This document shows positions 1 through 9,631 of a stretch of DNA of 64,000 nt, piece after piece. A model generated the notes under the pieces. That model saw only the letters and a program-made list of their open reading frames with translations. It did no database searches and had not been told where the DNA came from. The stretch's first letter is position 1. Each line of letters opens with the position of its first letter. The stretch comes from Rhizobiales bacterium Ga0077537 (GTDB lineage Bacteria > Pseudomonadota > Alphaproteobacteria > Rhizobiales > Hyphomicrobiaceae). The stretch lies in contig LNEM01000030.1 in NCBI GenBank assembly GCA_001464955.1, positions 1,134,558-1,198,557 on the forward strand. The letters are read 5' to 3'. Both the position numbers and the translations under genes were made by a program.

Positions 1-491
1 TCGTCGGCCGGCATCGTGGCCGTGGCCCCGGCGTCCTGGACGTAGCTCCGGAAGAAGGTCGCGAGGGATGCATTTGGCAGGAGCACGACGGTGTCCGCGA
101 CGTGGCCACCGCGGGAAACTTCGGGGAGCGTCCGCAACAGGTAGGGTGCCACCAAGGCACGTGCGTGCTCGTCCTCGTAGGCCGCGATATCGCGGAGCAC
201 GGCGAGCAGGATGGTGACGGTCATCAACCGCTGCAGTCCATCGACGATGTCGCAGCGCATGGCTTGCCCGCCATCGTCGCGGGGCTGGTGCATGAGCACG
301 ACGGCGCCGAGAAAGTAGGACGCTGCCTCGTCGTCGGGGTCGTCGGAGGCGAACAGCAGGTCATCGAGCAGCTGTGTCGCGTGCGTCGGTGTCCAGGAAT
401 ACCCTCTTTGATAACCGGGCGCGGCGAGCCCTGCTGGATCGCCCAGGATCTCGGCAAGTGTGGCTGTTCTGGCCTCGAAGGGAGATCGCAT
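1..491 (-). CDS. DUF262 (GmrSD-like) protein, N-terminal part; truncated by window edge
   Basis: The reverse strand is open from an ATG at 491 to the window edge, so about 163 residues are visible and the C-terminus lies outside. Residues 27-33 read YQRGYSW, followed by a YFLGAVVL strand near 59 and IVDGLQRLM near 82-90. This order (YQRxYSW, YFLG, DGQQR) defines the ParB-like nucleotide-binding domain of DUF262/GmrS proteins, which occur in type IV restriction systems and other phage-defence systems. The usual DGQQR motif is DGLQR here. The frame extends upstream to a stop near 578 with GTG and TTG codons, so the exact start is uncertain; the ATG has no strong Shine-Dalgarno. The 3' half and any DUF1524/HNH nuclease domain cannot be seen. 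Family assignment is confident; a defence role is inference. Confidence 0.75.
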   Translation of the reverse strand, partial: MRSPFEARTATLAEILGDPAGLAAPGYQRGYSWTPTHATQLLDDLLFASDDPDDEAASYFLGAVVLMHQPRDDGGQAMRCDIVDGLQRLMTVTILLAVLRDIAAYEDEHARALVAPYLLRTLPEVSRGGHVADTVVLLPNASLATFFRSYVQDAGATATMPAD

Positions 492-647
492 GACGGCTGT
501 GGCCCGCTCTGGCAAGCGCGGTCGAGAGCCTCGTCCGTGCACCGAAGTGTCGCGACGGTGAAGGCCGCTGCGATAGCACGTCTCCGGGTCGGATCACAAT
601 ATGAGGAAATGCTGACGGTCGCATGATGGCGGCCGTCACAGGTCGCG

Positions 648-1280
648 CTATTGGCGAGCGAGGACGATGCGAGCCATCCAGGCGACGTCGCGGCGCCTCA
701 GCGCAAGCTTCTCGGACACCGCCCCGAACGCGCTGACTTCGATCCGCGTTGGCGTGGCCGCGACGAGCAGCCTCGGCATGACCGGCATCCCGGCAGGCTT
801 GAGCAGCACGCGATCGCCGGTTCGCGGCAATGCGGCTTCCGAGACCACCAGCGTGTTTCCGATGCTGTAGACCGGTTCGAGGCTCGAGTCGGCGACGGCG
901 ACGGCGAAGCGCCGGTGGGACGCCGCCGAAACTTCTGGCTCCCAGCCGAGGACGATCGCGTCACGGATTTGACCGACCATGGGCACACGGGAGAACTCGT
1001 CGTCCTCGCTGGCCGCGGCTGATGCTCTCGCGGCCGTCAGTTCGATGGCAGCGAATTCGTCGAGGGTCGTATTGGTCGCCTCGAGGATCTTCGCGATGCT
1101 TTCGGTGCTCGGCCAGCGGGGCCGCCCTTCGGCCGTGCGCCGCTTTGATCTGTTGAAGGCCGTGGCATCGAGGCCAGACAGCCGCGCCAGGGCTGATGCC
1201 GTCAGTCCCTTTTGACGGGCCAGCGCATCGATCGCCGACCAGATCCATTCGTGCGTGAAAGACCGCTCATGTCTTTGCAT
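648..1280 (-). CDS. XRE-type regulator with degenerate S24 (LexA/CI-like) C-terminal domain
   Basis: This 210-residue protein has an N-terminal helix-turn-helix region (about 10-80, containing LTASALARLSGLDATAF) and a C-terminal S24-like beta domain (about 98-210). The S24 core is recognisable as ADSSLEPVYSIGNTLVV near 130-146 and RTGDRVLL near 153-160, with a Ser at 132/133. The partner Lys, expected in the strand that here reads MPRLLVAA, is not present, so self-cleavage is doubtful. Family members are repressors, often of phage or stress genes. The gene lies 156 bp upstream of the DUF262 gene on the same strand and may control it or itself (inference). The gap 492-647 holds no gene. Confidence 0.8.
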   Translation of the reverse strand: MQRHERSFTHEWIWSAIDALARQKGLTASALARLSGLDATAFNRSKRRTAEGRPRWPSTESIAKILEATNTTLDEFAAIELTAARASAAASEDDEFSRVPMVGQIRDAIVLGWEPEVSAASHRRFAVAVADSSLEPVYSIGNTLVVSEAALPRTGDRVLLKPAGMPVMPRLLVAATPTRIEVSAFGAVSEKLALRRRDVAWMARIVLARQ

Positions 1281-1550
1281 ACGGTTCGTCTCACGCGCCT
1301 GTCATGCTAGTAGTCGCCGCTGTTCGGAGAGATTGGATCTGAGAATGCCATCGACCCACCGTCGAGCCTGTTCGGGTGACGTAGCCGTCTCGTCTGGGCA
1401 GGCCGCTGAGCGTGGCATCCCGCATTCCGCCGTGCGAACCGAGGAAGGGCCCGCGGAAGGCGACAGGTGGCGTGCGTACGATGTCAGCATGCAAGGTCCG
1501 AGCCGACGGTCCACGTCTTTAGATCAAACGAGCCTTCAGGGCCTGAGCCT

Positions 1551-1913
1551 ATGCTTGAACTAGTTTACAAGATCTGTACGGCCGACGAATGGAAGGCCGC
1601 CGGTGCCTCCGGGATGTATGGGGGCTCCCCCGACGATCGGCGGGATGGCTATATACATCTCTCATCGCCGTGCCAGGTCCGGGGTACGCTCGCCCGGCAT
1701 TTCTCATCGCCTGACGGTCGTGGATTGCCGGATCTCGTCCTCGTGGGGTTCCGGCCGGATAGCCTCGGCGAAGCCTTGCGGTGGGAGCCGTCGCGAAACG
1801 GCGAGAACTTTCCGCATCTCTACGGTCAGCTCGATCCGGGCCTCGCAGTCAGCATCCTGGAACTGGGCGTAGCTGCCGACGGTCGCCATGATTTGCCAGG
1901 AGGCTTCCCGTAA
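1551..1913 (+). CDS. DUF952 family protein
   Basis: A 120-residue cytoplasmic protein. It begins with LVYKICTADEWKAA and carries the DGYIHLS stretch and the RWEPSRNGENFPHLYG stretch that characterise DUF952. The biochemical function of the family is unknown. The ATG at 1551 was chosen because it directly precedes the conserved LVYKI start; an upstream extension of the frame has no family similarity. Its TAA stop overlaps the ATG of pyrD by one base (TAATG), so the two are likely co-transcribed and translationally coupled. The 1281-1550 stretch between this gene and the divergent regulator should hold both promoters, but I see no convincing box. Confidence 0.8.
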   Translation: MLELVYKICTADEWKAAGASGMYGGSPDDRRDGYIHLSSPCQVRGTLARHFSSPDGRGLPDLVLVGFRPDSLGEALRWEPSRNGENFPHLYGQLDPGLAVSILELGVAADGRHDLPGGFP

Positions 1914-3010
1914 TGTTCAGCCAATTGTTCGATCTTGCGGGGCCCGCACTTCTGGCCCTCGATCCCGAACGCGCCCACCAGGTGAGCCTTCAGGCCTTGG
2001 AAAAGGGGCTCTATCCGCGCGAAACCTCCCGGGACGACGAACGGCTCGGCGTCGAGGTCGCGGGACTTCGCTTCTCCAATCCCCTGGGCGTTGCCGCGGG
2101 TTTCGACAAGGACGCACGCGTCCCGGACGCCATACTCGGCATCGGCTGCGGTTTTGCCGAGATCGGCACGGTGACGCCGCGGGCGCAGACCGGCAATCCG
2201 ACGCCCCGTGTCTTCCGCCTGATCGACGACCGCGCGGTCATCAATAGGCTGGGCTTCAACAATGGAGGTCACGCGGCGGCCCTGGCGCGTTTGCAGGCAC
2301 GTCGCACGCGAGGCGGCATCGTCGGCGTCAACATCGGCGCGAACAAGGACACCGCCGACCGGTCGGCCGACTACGTCGCCGGCATCGATGCCTTCTACGG
2401 CGTCGCCAGCTATTTCGCGGTCAACATCTCGTCGCCGAACACGCCGGGTCTGAGGGATCTGCAGGCGCCGGCCGCGCTCGATGAGCTTCTGGGGCGTGTC
2501 ATGGCCGCCCGCGCCCGCCACGTTGCCGGGGGTACCCCCGTCAGGCCGGTGATGGTCAAGATCGCGCCCGACATCGCCGAGGACGACATCCCGGCCATCG
2601 TCGATCGCCTCGTGGCCCACGGTGTGGATGCCATCGCCGTCTCCAATACGACGCTGTCGCGGCCTTCGCTACGGGATCAGCGAACGGCGGGCGAAACGGG
2701 CGGTCTTTCGGGACGCCCGCTGTTCCACCGCTCGACGGCCATGCTGGCCCGGGTACATGTCGCCACCGGCGGACGCATTCCGCTGGTCGGCATCGGCGGC
2801 ATCGACAGCCCGGCGACGGCGCTGGCCAAGATCGAAGCCGGCGCGACCCTTCTGCAGCTCTATACGGGCCTGATCTACGAAGGTGTGAGCCTCATCGGCC
2901 GCATAAAGTCTCATCTGGCCGACACCGCGCGCGCCGAAGGTCTCTCATCGATCTCCGAAGCCGCCGGCCGCCGAGCCCGGGAGTGGGCCGCCAAGCCCCT
3001 CGACGCCTGA
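1913..3010 (+). CDS. pyrD: Dihydroorotate dehydrogenase (quinone), class 2
   Basis: A 365-residue FMN enzyme of pyrimidine synthesis that oxidises dihydroorotate to orotate and passes electrons to membrane quinone. Visible motifs are NPLGVAAGFDKDA (57-69), GFAEIGTVTPRAQTGNPTPR (80-99), NRLGFNNGG, the active-site region NISSPNTPGLRDL (about 171-183, the Ser base typical of class 2), the SNTT segment, and a C-terminal GIGGI phosphate-binding motif. The N-terminal extension (about 1-50) that class 2 enzymes use for membrane association is present. The start overlaps the DUF952 stop. Length matches the family. Confidence 0.97.
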   Translation: MFSQLFDLAGPALLALDPERAHQVSLQALEKGLYPRETSRDDERLGVEVAGLRFSNPLGVAAGFDKDARVPDAILGIGCGFAEIGTVTPRAQTGNPTPRVFRLIDDRAVINRLGFNNGGHAAALARLQARRTRGGIVGVNIGANKDTADRSADYVAGIDAFYGVASYFAVNISSPNTPGLRDLQAPAALDELLGRVMAARARHVAGGTPVRPVMVKIAPDIAEDDIPAIVDRLVAHGVDAIAVSNTTLSRPSLRDQRTAGETGGLSGRPLFHRSTAMLARVHVATGGRIPLVGIGGIDSPATALAKIEAGATLLQLYTGLIYEGVSLIGRIKSHLADTARAEGLSSISEAAGRRAREWAAKPLDA

Positions 3011-3057
3011 ACTACGCCTTCCGGCCCCACCTCCACACCTGATCTGACGAGACACCG

Positions 3058-4401
3058 ATGCCTTCGACCGTCTACGACTCCGCCATTTTCCGCGACATGT
3101 TCGGCACCCCCGCCATGCGGGCCGTGTTCTCCGACGAGGCGCTTGCCCGCCGTTATGTGGACGTCGAGGTCGCCTTGGCCCGTGCCGAAGCGAAAGCCGG
3201 CGTCATCCCCGCCGAAGCCGCCGCCGAGATCGAACGCCGCGCGGCGGCCGTTGTCGTCGATCTGTCGGCGCTGAAGGCCGAGACGGACATCGTCGGGTAT
3301 CCGATCGTCGGGATCGTCCACCAGCTTGCCAAGGGAGCCGGCGACGCGGCCGGCTATGTCCATTGGGGCGCCACCACCCAGGACATCATGGATACGGCGA
3401 CGGTGCTCCAGCTTCGCGACGCGCTGGGCCTGGTCAGGACCGACCTCGAGGCCCTCGACGTCACCTTGACGGCGCTGGCGGCAAGGCATCGCGATACGGT
3501 CATGGCCGGCCGAACGCACCTTCAGCACGCCCTGCCGGTGACATTCGGGTTCAAGGCGGCCGTCTGGCTCTCCATGATCCGCCGTCATCGCCAGCGCCTC
3601 GACCAGCTCGAGCCGCGTGTTCTGGTCGTCCAGTTCTCCGGAGCAGCCGGCACGTTGGCTTCGCTCGGCGACAAGGGGCTCGAGGTGCAGGGCCGGCTCG
3701 CCGACGAGTTGGGCCTCGCGCGTCCCGACATCACCTGGCACGTCGCCCGTGACGGCATTGCCGAGGCCGGCGCGTTCCTGGGGCTGGTGACGGGCAGTCT
3801 CGCGAAGATCGCGGTCGACGTCATGCTGATGATGCAGACCGAGATCGGCGAGGCCTTCGAGCCGTTCGTCAAGGGTCGCGGCTCCTCGTCGACGATGCCG
3901 CAGAAGCGCAACCCCATCTCCTGCGAGATGATCGTCGCGCTCGCCAAGGCGGTTCGCGCCCAGGTCGGTCTCCTGCTTGACGCCATGGCGACGGACCACG
4001 AGCGCGCCACCGGCCCGTGGCACCTCGAATGGATCGCGGTGCCGGAATCCTTCATTGCCTCATCGGGCGCGTTGCATCAGGCCCGGTTCATGCTCGACGG
4101 CCTGATCGTCGAGCCCGAGGCCATGCGGCGTAATCTCGACATCACGGGCGGCCTGATCGTGGCTGAGGCCGTGATGATGGCGCTCGCCCCTCATACCGGC
4201 CGTGGTGCGGCTCATGATCTGGTCTATGCCGCGTGCCGCGCATCGCTCGAAAGCAGGACGCCGCTGATCGATCAGCTTCGGCGCATGCCGGAGGTGACGC
4301 GGCACTTCGACGAGGCCGGCCTCCGAGACCTCGTCGACCCCGCGCGCTATCTCGGTACGGCGCGCGAGATGGTCGACCGCATGGTGTCGCGGCCTCGGTG
4401 A
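3058..4401 (+). CDS. Fumarase/aspartase-superfamily lyase (adenylosuccinate lyase or 3-carboxymuconate cycloisomerase-like)
   Basis: A 447-residue lyase with the superfamily signature GSSSTMPQKRNP near 275-286 (catalytic Ser loop) and conserved GRTHLQHALPVTFG and HWGATTQDIMDTA blocks. These three blocks are shared by adenylosuccinate lyases, argininosuccinate lyases and PcaB-type 3-carboxy-cis,cis-muconate cycloisomerases. The absence of purine or protocatechuate genes nearby leaves the substrate open. The C-terminal ADSL_C-like domain (about 370-445) is present. It follows pyrD by 47 bp on the same strand, so co-transcription is possible. The superfamily is certain; the exact reaction is not. 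Confidence 0.85.
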   Translation: MPSTVYDSAIFRDMFGTPAMRAVFSDEALARRYVDVEVALARAEAKAGVIPAEAAAEIERRAAAVVVDLSALKAETDIVGYPIVGIVHQLAKGAGDAAGYVHWGATTQDIMDTATVLQLRDALGLVRTDLEALDVTLTALAARHRDTVMAGRTHLQHALPVTFGFKAAVWLSMIRRHRQRLDQLEPRVLVVQFSGAAGTLASLGDKGLEVQGRLADELGLARPDITWHVARDGIAEAGAFLGLVTGSLAKIAVDVMLMMQTEIGEAFEPFVKGRGSSSTMPQKRNPISCEMIVALAKAVRAQVGLLLDAMATDHERATGPWHLEWIAVPESFIASSGALHQARFMLDGLIVEPEAMRRNLDITGGLIVAEAVMMALAPHTGRGAAHDLVYAACRASLESRTPLIDQLRRMPEVTRHFDEAGLRDLVDPARYLGTAREMVDRMVSRPR

Positions 4402-4420
4402 GGGCCGCGATCGGACAGGA

Positions 4421-4837
4421 TCAGGCGACAGGTTGGTGGCGGGCTTTGGCCGCCCGCGTCAGGGCCGCGCACACGAGCCGGTCGAGTTGGAGACGTTCGG
4501 CGAGCATGTCGAGGAACTGAACTTCCTCCACCTTCACCTTGAGGTCGGTGGCGGCCACCTCGGCGGCGAGGACATATGCTGTCTCGGCGAGATGCGTCGG
4601 CAGCGCTGTCCGGATGAGGTCCAGAACCCGATCAACGCCGCTCGGTCCCGCGAGCAAGCGTCCGCACGCCTGTGCTTCGCGCTGAAACCACCCGGCATCG
4701 TAGGCGTGGAACGGCGGCAGATCCTTGACGATCGTTTCGATCCGCTTGAGTTCGTCTTCAGTGATCCGCCGGTCTATTGCCGCCGTCGTCACCATCGCGA
4801 AGATCAGGGCTTCCTCGGGGGTTAGGGGTGTGGACAT
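4421..4837 (-). CDS. TerB-family (tellurite-resistance TerB-like) protein
   Basis: A 138-residue all-helical protein starting MSTPLTPEEALIFAMVTTAAIDRRITEDELKRI and ending with LKVKVEEVQFLDMLAERLQLD. The two acidic helix-loop segments (about 15-32 and 103-120) match the TerB fold, in which paired acidic loops can bind metal. I chose the ATG at 4837 because GGAG lies 5 bases upstream and the longer reading has a non-conserved Arg-rich leader. No other ter genes are nearby, so tellurite resistance is not implied. It converges on the lyase gene with a 19 bp gap. Confidence 0.7.
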   Translation of the reverse strand: MSTPLTPEEALIFAMVTTAAIDRRITEDELKRIETIVKDLPPFHAYDAGWFQREAQACGRLLAGPSGVDRVLDLIRTALPTHLAETAYVLAAEVAATDLKVKVEEVQFLDMLAERLQLDRLVCAALTRAAKARHQPVA

Positions 4838-4980
4838 CTCGGCTCCGGCTGCAGGGATCGGGCGGTGACGCGCGTGCCTTGGGAAATAGGCGCGAAACGC
4901 GGCGAAACAAGCCAACCGGCGATTGACGCGCCTACCTGCTGGAACCTAGGGTCCGCCGAAACCCGAGCGAACTCAGAGTC

Positions 4981-6615
4981 ATGATCGAAAACCAGTTCAC
5001 CATTCCGCCGTCCGTCGCTGCCGAGGCCCGTTCTTGGCCCTTCGAGGAAGCGCGCCGTCTGATCCAGCGCCTGGATCGGATGGAAGGAGGCAAGGAAAAG
5101 ACCGTCGTTTTCGAGACCGGCTACGGCCCGTCGGGCCTCCCGCATATCGGCACTTTCGGCGAAGTTGCGCGCACCAGCATGGTGCGCCATGCATTCCAGG
5201 TCCTGACCGGTGGCGCGCGCCCGACGCGCCTCGTCTGCTTCTCCGACGACATGGACGGCTTCCGCAAGGTGCCGGGCAACGTCCCGAACCAGGAGATGCT
5301 CGCCGGCTACCTCGACACGCCGTTGACGAGCGTGCCGGACCCGTTCAACGAAGCGGGCGGCGCGGCGGCCCATCCGAGCTTCGCGCATCACAATAACGCC
5401 CGGCTGCGATCGTTCCTCGACCGGTTCGGCTTCGAGTACGAATTCTTCTCGGCGACCGAGGTCTACAAGTCGGGCCGCATGGACGCGACGCTCGTCCGGA
5501 TGCTCGAAGTCTACGACAAGGTGATGGACATCATCCTGCCGACCCTCGGGCCGGAGCGCCGGGCGACATATTCCCCGTTCCTTCCGATCTCGCCGCGGAC
5601 CGGCAAGGTCCTCTACGTTCCGATGATCGAGCGTCACCCGTCCAAGGGGACGGTCGTCTACGTCGATCCCGACACCGGCGAGAAGGTCGAGACCAGCGTC
5701 ACGGGCGGCGCCGTCAAGTGCCAGTGGAAGGCGGATTGGGCCTTGCGCTGGGCGGCTCTTGGCGTCGACTACGAAATGGCCGGCAAGGACCTGATCGACA
5801 GCGTCACCCTGTCGTCGAAGATCTGCCGGGCGCTCGACGGTGTCCCGCCCGAGGGCTTCAATTACGAGCTGTTCCTCGACGACAAGGGCCAGAAGATCTC
5901 GAAGTCGAAGGGCAACGGCCTGACGATCGAGGACTGGCTCACCTACGCGAGCCCTGAAAGCCTGTCGTTGTTCATGTTCCAGAAGCCGAAGACGGCGAAG
6001 CGGCTTTACTTCGACGTCATTCCGCGGGCGGTGGACGAGTATCTGACTTTCCTCGCGAAATTTCCCGCCGAGGAGGCGAAGGCGCGCGTCGAAAACCCCG
6101 TCTGGCATGTCCACTCGGGCACGCCACCGGCAGCGGAACTGCCGATCTCGTTCGCGCTCCTCCTGAACCTGGTCTCGGCCTCAAACGCCAATGACCCGAC
6201 GGTGCTCTGGGGCTTCATCCGGCGTCTCGCAGCGGAAGCCACACCGGAAAAATTCCCGCTCCTCGATCAGCTGGTCGGCTACGCCATCGCCTATTACGAC
6301 GCCTTCGTGAAGCCGAAGAAGACGTTCCGTCTCCCGACCGATGCCGAGCGGAAGGCGCTCGAGGCCCTGTCCGAGGCCTTGGCTGGGGCCCCGGCCGGCG
6401 CTTCGTCGGAAGTCCTGCAGAACCTTGTCTTCGAAGCGGGCAAGTCCAACGGCTTCGCTGAGAACCTGCGGCAGTGGTTCCAGGCGATCTACGAGGTACT
6501 TCTCGGCGAGAGCCAGGGACCGCGGTTCGGGTCGTTCATCGAGCTCTATGGGATCGAGGAGACCCGTGCCCTCATTGCCAAGGGCCTCAACGGCGACCTC
6601 GCGCGAGCTGCCTGA
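4981..6615 (+). CDS. lysS: Lysine--tRNA ligase, class I
   Basis: A 544-residue cytoplasmic enzyme that charges tRNA-Lys. It is the archaeal-type class I form (also called LysK), which replaces class II LysRS in many alphaproteobacteria. The Rossmann signature is PHIGT at 54-58 (HIGH variant) and the second is KISKSKG at 305-311 (KMSKS variant). The C-terminal all-alpha anticodon-binding region follows. Full length for the family. It overlaps the convergent HPP gene by 29 bp at the 3' end. The ATG is the first residue of the conserved [12 protein letters not shown] start. Confidence 0.96.
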   Translation: MIENQFTIPPSVAAEARSWPFEEARRLIQRLDRMEGGKEKTVVFETGYGPSGLPHIGTFGEVARTSMVRHAFQVLTGGARPTRLVCFSDDMDGFRKVPGNVPNQEMLAGYLDTPLTSVPDPFNEAGGAAAHPSFAHHNNARLRSFLDRFGFEYEFFSATEVYKSGRMDATLVRMLEVYDKVMDIILPTLGPERRATYSPFLPISPRTGKVLYVPMIERHPSKGTVVYVDPDTGEKVETSVTGGAVKCQWKADWALRWAALGVDYEMAGKDLIDSVTLSSKICRALDGVPPEGFNYELFLDDKGQKISKSKGNGLTIEDWLTYASPESLSLFMFQKPKTAKRLYFDVIPRAVDEYLTFLAKFPAEEAKARVENPVWHVHSGTPPAAELPISFALLLNLVSASNANDPTVLWGFIRRLAAEATPEKFPLLDQLVGYAIAYYDAFVKPKKTFRLPTDAERKALEALSEALAGAPAGASSEVLQNLVFEAGKSNGFAENLRQWFQAIYEVLLGESQGPRFGSFIELYGIEETRALIAKGLNGDLARAA

Positions 6616-7192
6616 TCCGCTCGAGCGACCAGAGCTGCGGCGCGGCCGCGCGCTCGTTCGGCCGGAAGAGGCGCGCCTCGAGCGTTCGCCAGATGAGCGC
6701 AAATCCGCTGAGCAGCAAGGCTCCGACGAGCACGGGGCTCACGATCCAGTCGAGCGGCAGGGCATAGGTCGCGATCAGGAAACCGTCGATGCCGGCGGGC
6801 GGATGCAGCATGCGCGACGCCAGCATGGCGAAGGTCGAGAGCCCGACGGCAATGGCGGCGGCGGTGTCTCCTTGTCCGAAAAGCCAGATGGCGAGGTATC
6901 CGCTCGCCGCGGACAGCATGTGTCCCCCGACGATCGCGCGAGGTTGAGCGGGGCCGCTGTCTGGCAGCGCCATCGCGAGCACGATGGATGTCACGAACGG
7001 GACCCGGACCATCGGTTCGCCGCTGAGCCGTGCGAGCATCTCCATGACGGCAATGGCGATACCCGCACCGAGGGCGCGAAACAGGGCGATGCGGATCTGC
7101 GTCACGGGCGAAAGTCCGGCAGAGTGAGCGTTGAATCGGCGATCGGGCAGATCCGAAGAGAACAGGTGTCTGGCAACGATGCAAGCTTGCAC
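6587..7192 (-). CDS. HPP-family integral membrane protein
   Basis: Up to 201 residues with about five hydrophobic segments. The family motif [14 protein letters not shown] sits near residue 139-152, followed by [21 protein letters not shown] proteins are small membrane proteins; some are implicated in nitrite transport in plastids and cyanobacteria, but the bacterial role is unproven. Two GTG starts are possible: 7192 (used) and 7105, which would give 172 residues starting just before the first membrane segment; neither has a good ribosome binding site. The 3' end overlaps lysS by 29 bp. Confidence 0.75.
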   Translation of the reverse strand: MQACIVARHLFSSDLPDRRFNAHSAGLSPVTQIRIALFRALGAGIAIAVMEMLARLSGEPMVRVPFVTSIVLAMALPDSGPAQPRAIVGGHMLSAASGYLAIWLFGQGDTAAAIAVGLSTFAMLASRMLHPPAGIDGFLIATYALPLDWIVSPVLVGALLLSGFALIWRTLEARLFRPNERAAAPQLWSLERIRQLARGRR

Positions 7193-7210
7193 ACCGCACC
7201 ACCCGGCCGC

Positions 7211-9631
7211 TCACCCTCGTGCGAGATGGGCCAACCGCCGTCCAAGCTCATCGGCAGCACCCGTGAGCGGCTCGAATTCGAAGCGAACCGTGGAGCGCCC
7301 GGCCGGTACCCTGACACTCCGGAACATGACGTTGGCCTTGAGGATCGGCACGTGGCGACCGTTCACTTTGGCGGTCCACCATGGATGCCAAACGTCGGCG
7401 AGCACGAGGTAGCCGGGCTTGTCCGCCGTGACGACGACGTCGATCACGGTGTTCTCGTAGAGCTTGATCACGGCGCTGCCTGCTGCCGGCCTCGCGTCCG
7501 AGGGACTTGGTCGCGCGCCTCGTCCGGTGACCTGGAATTTTGCGCTGGTGCGTGCGAGCGGTCTGGCCACGGGAAGCCCCATCGCGTCCTTCGCATCGAG
7601 CAACACCACCCGTGTGGCATCGAAGTCCGGCCAGCGGCCGGTCGCAAGGATTTCTTCCGTGTCGACGCCCATCGCGGTCTCGACGAACATGACGCGCGGT
7701 AGCGCCCCCGGATTCTCGTAGATGAAGGCATCTCGCGTTCGCGCGACCAGATGGAGATCGTCGCTACCGAGCGTCTCGTCGATCTGCTCGAGTGGCACCG
7801 CGCTCACGATGAAACGGAGCCCGAGCAGATCAGCGAGACGGGACCGATAGGAAGGAAAAAGGGCGCTGAACAAGCGCTGATCCGGCCCCGCGCTGTAGTC
7901 CGTGGCGCCGAGAGCGCGCGAGACGATGGCAAGCCTCAGCGGATTGTAGCCGAGCGTCTGATCGAGGCCCTGCGCTTCTGCTGCATTCTGCCAGTCGAAC
8001 CCGACTCCGGCCATTTCGATGCGGTCGCGCCACGGCGTGCCGACCTGCCGCCGGACCATGCGTTCGAGCAAGGCGATGGTGTCGTTGCTGGTGTCGGGCC
8101 GCAGCACCTCGAGGGCCTTGTCGGCGGGCTTTCCCGTCGCCTCGCTGGGCCCGTTGTTCACGATGAGGTCACCGCCAGCCAGCGCAGCAACGGCCATCCC
8201 GGCAAACGCACTGCTGCGCACGAGAGGGGGCGAGAGCCATTGCAGTGCGAGGTAGGTCGTGCCGATCATCGCTGCCGCAACCGCGATGGGCACGGCCGCA
8301 TCGGTGAGCTTCCCCATGCGGAGCGCCACGAGCCCGCCGATCGCCGCGACCGCGACCATCAGGGCGACCTCGGCCGGGTGCCACGTCGCTTGAGCCGTCT
8401 CCTTCTCGGTCAGCCATCGATGCAGGAGGTAGCCCGAGACGATCGCGAGCAATCCACACAACAGGAACGTCGCGTCGGCCGGTCGGCGGAACAGCGCGAC
8501 CCCCGGCATGAGGTGGTAGATGGCGTAGAACGCGGGCGTCGAGGCGCCGAGGGCATAGACGAAGGTCAGTCCCGCCGCGAGGGTGAATCCGCGCACCTCG
8601 GGACGCCACAGATCGCCGGGCCGAAACGCGGCGCGGATCAACAGAACGGCCGGCAGGGCGCCGATATAGAGCTGGGACATGTTGGGCGAGAGCGACAACT
8701 CGTCCGGATCCCACGCCTCGCTGAACGGTCCCCAGTAGCCGGTCGATTTCGACGCCACGCCGAATAGATCGGCCACGAACAACGAGAGCAGCGAGGCCGG
8801 GTGCAGCGAGCCGCGCGCCGCCTCGGCGTAGGCGATCGTCGGTCGGTTCGAGCCGCTGAGGAACAGGTAGGTAATCAGCACGGGGCCGGCGGCGACGAGT
8901 AGCGCGAACAGGGCTGCAACCGACAGGACCGGCAGCGCGGCAAAGAACGCCCGACGCGGCGAGTCCTGTGACCAGACCCATGCCGCGACCACGAGGGCCA
9001 TGACGTAGGCGCCGAGCAACGCCACCTGGTCCGGACTGACCAGCATCAGGCCGGCCGCAAGGCCCGCAAGCGCTCCGGAAAAAATGCTCCGGCGGTCGAG
9101 GCCGCGCACGAGAAGCCACAGTGCGAGTGCGAAGAAGGCATAGCTCTGGATTTGCCCGACGTGCTGCATGCGCCAGCTCGCGGACCCGCCGAACGCGAAG
9201 CAGAGCGCCGCCACGCACGCGGCGACCGGATGCCAGCCCTTGTCCCGGAACAGCATGAGGATCGACAGTCCCGCCATCCCGAGGAGTGCGATCACGAACG
9301 TATCGAGCAGCCAGAACGCGGGTTGCTCCGCAATCAGCGCGATGAACGCGGCCGGCGAGAAGATCAGCGATTGCGGATCAGCGATCTGCGGCACGCCGAC
9401 GAAGGTGTGCGGGTTCCAGGCTGGCGATTGCCCGGAATGGATCGCGGTGGCCAGGAACTGGAGCTGGGCCTGGAACAGCGCCTTGGCATCGTAAGGGATC
9501 GTCAGACGTCCGCTCAGCCACGGATAGCCGAAGGCGAACCACAGGAGTGCGAAGGTGGCAATGGCGTGGCCGAAGGTGAACGTACGTCCGGCCACGACAC
9601 CGATGACACGACTGACGAGCGGCTCACGCAT
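7211..9631 (-). CDS. YfhO-like multi-spanning membrane protein
   Basis: About 806 residues with a dozen or more hydrophobic segments over the first two thirds, then a periplasmic C-terminal domain ending in segments such as PGYLVLADVWHPWWTAKVNG and FRSVRVPAGRSTVRFEFEP. The early loop WNPHTFVGVPQIADPQSLIFSP and the C-terminal beta domain are typical of YfhO proteins, which resemble GT-C glycosyltransferases and help glycosylate envelope polymers in Gram-positives. The acceptor here is unknown. The ATG at 9631 (MREPLVSR) is preferred over one five codons upstream. It overlaps the 3' end of the upstream methyltransferase gene by 8 bp, suggesting one transcript. Confidence 0.8.
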   Translation of the reverse strand: MREPLVSRVIGVVAGRTFTFGHAIATFALLWFAFGYPWLSGRLTIPYDAKALFQAQLQFLATAIHSGQSPAWNPHTFVGVPQIADPQSLIFSPAAFIALIAEQPAFWLLDTFVIALLGMAGLSILMLFRDKGWHPVAACVAALCFAFGGSASWRMQHVGQIQSYAFFALALWLLVRGLDRRSIFSGALAGLAAGLMLVSPDQVALLGAYVMALVVAAWVWSQDSPRRAFFAALPVLSVAALFALLVAAGPVLITYLFLSGSNRPTIAYAEAARGSLHPASLLSLFVADLFGVASKSTGYWGPFSEAWDPDELSLSPNMSQLYIGALPAVLLIRAAFRPGDLWRPEVRGFTLAAGLTFVYALGASTPAFYAIYHLMPGVALFRRPADATFLLCGLLAIVSGYLLHRWLTEKETAQATWHPAEVALMVAVAAIGGLVALRMGKLTDAAVPIAVAAAMIGTTYLALQWLSPPLVRSSAFAGMAVAALAGGDLIVNNGPSEATGKPADKALEVLRPDTSNDTIALLERMVRRQVGTPWRDRIEMAGVGFDWQNAAEAQGLDQTLGYNPLRLAIVSRALGATDYSAGPDQRLFSALFPSYRSRLADLLGLRFIVSAVPLEQIDETLGSDDLHLVARTRDAFIYENPGALPRVMFVETAMGVDTEEILATGRWPDFDATRVVLLDAKDAMGLPVARPLARTSAKFQVTGRGARPSPSDARPAAGSAVIKLYENTVIDVVVTADKPGYLVLADVWHPWWTAKVNGRHVPILKANVMFRSVRVPAGRSTVRFEFEPLTGAADELGRRLAHLARG

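Noticed and set aside
102-626. 174-residue plus-strand frame
   Set aside because: Antisense to the DUF262 protein, whose minus-strand frame carries real family motifs; the plus-strand product has no recognisable domain.
3058-4401. Calling the lyase purB
   Set aside because: The superfamily signature is shared by several lyases, and no purine genes are adjacent.
4421-4837. Tellurite resistance operon
   Set aside because: Only a single TerB-like protein is present, with no other ter genes nearby.
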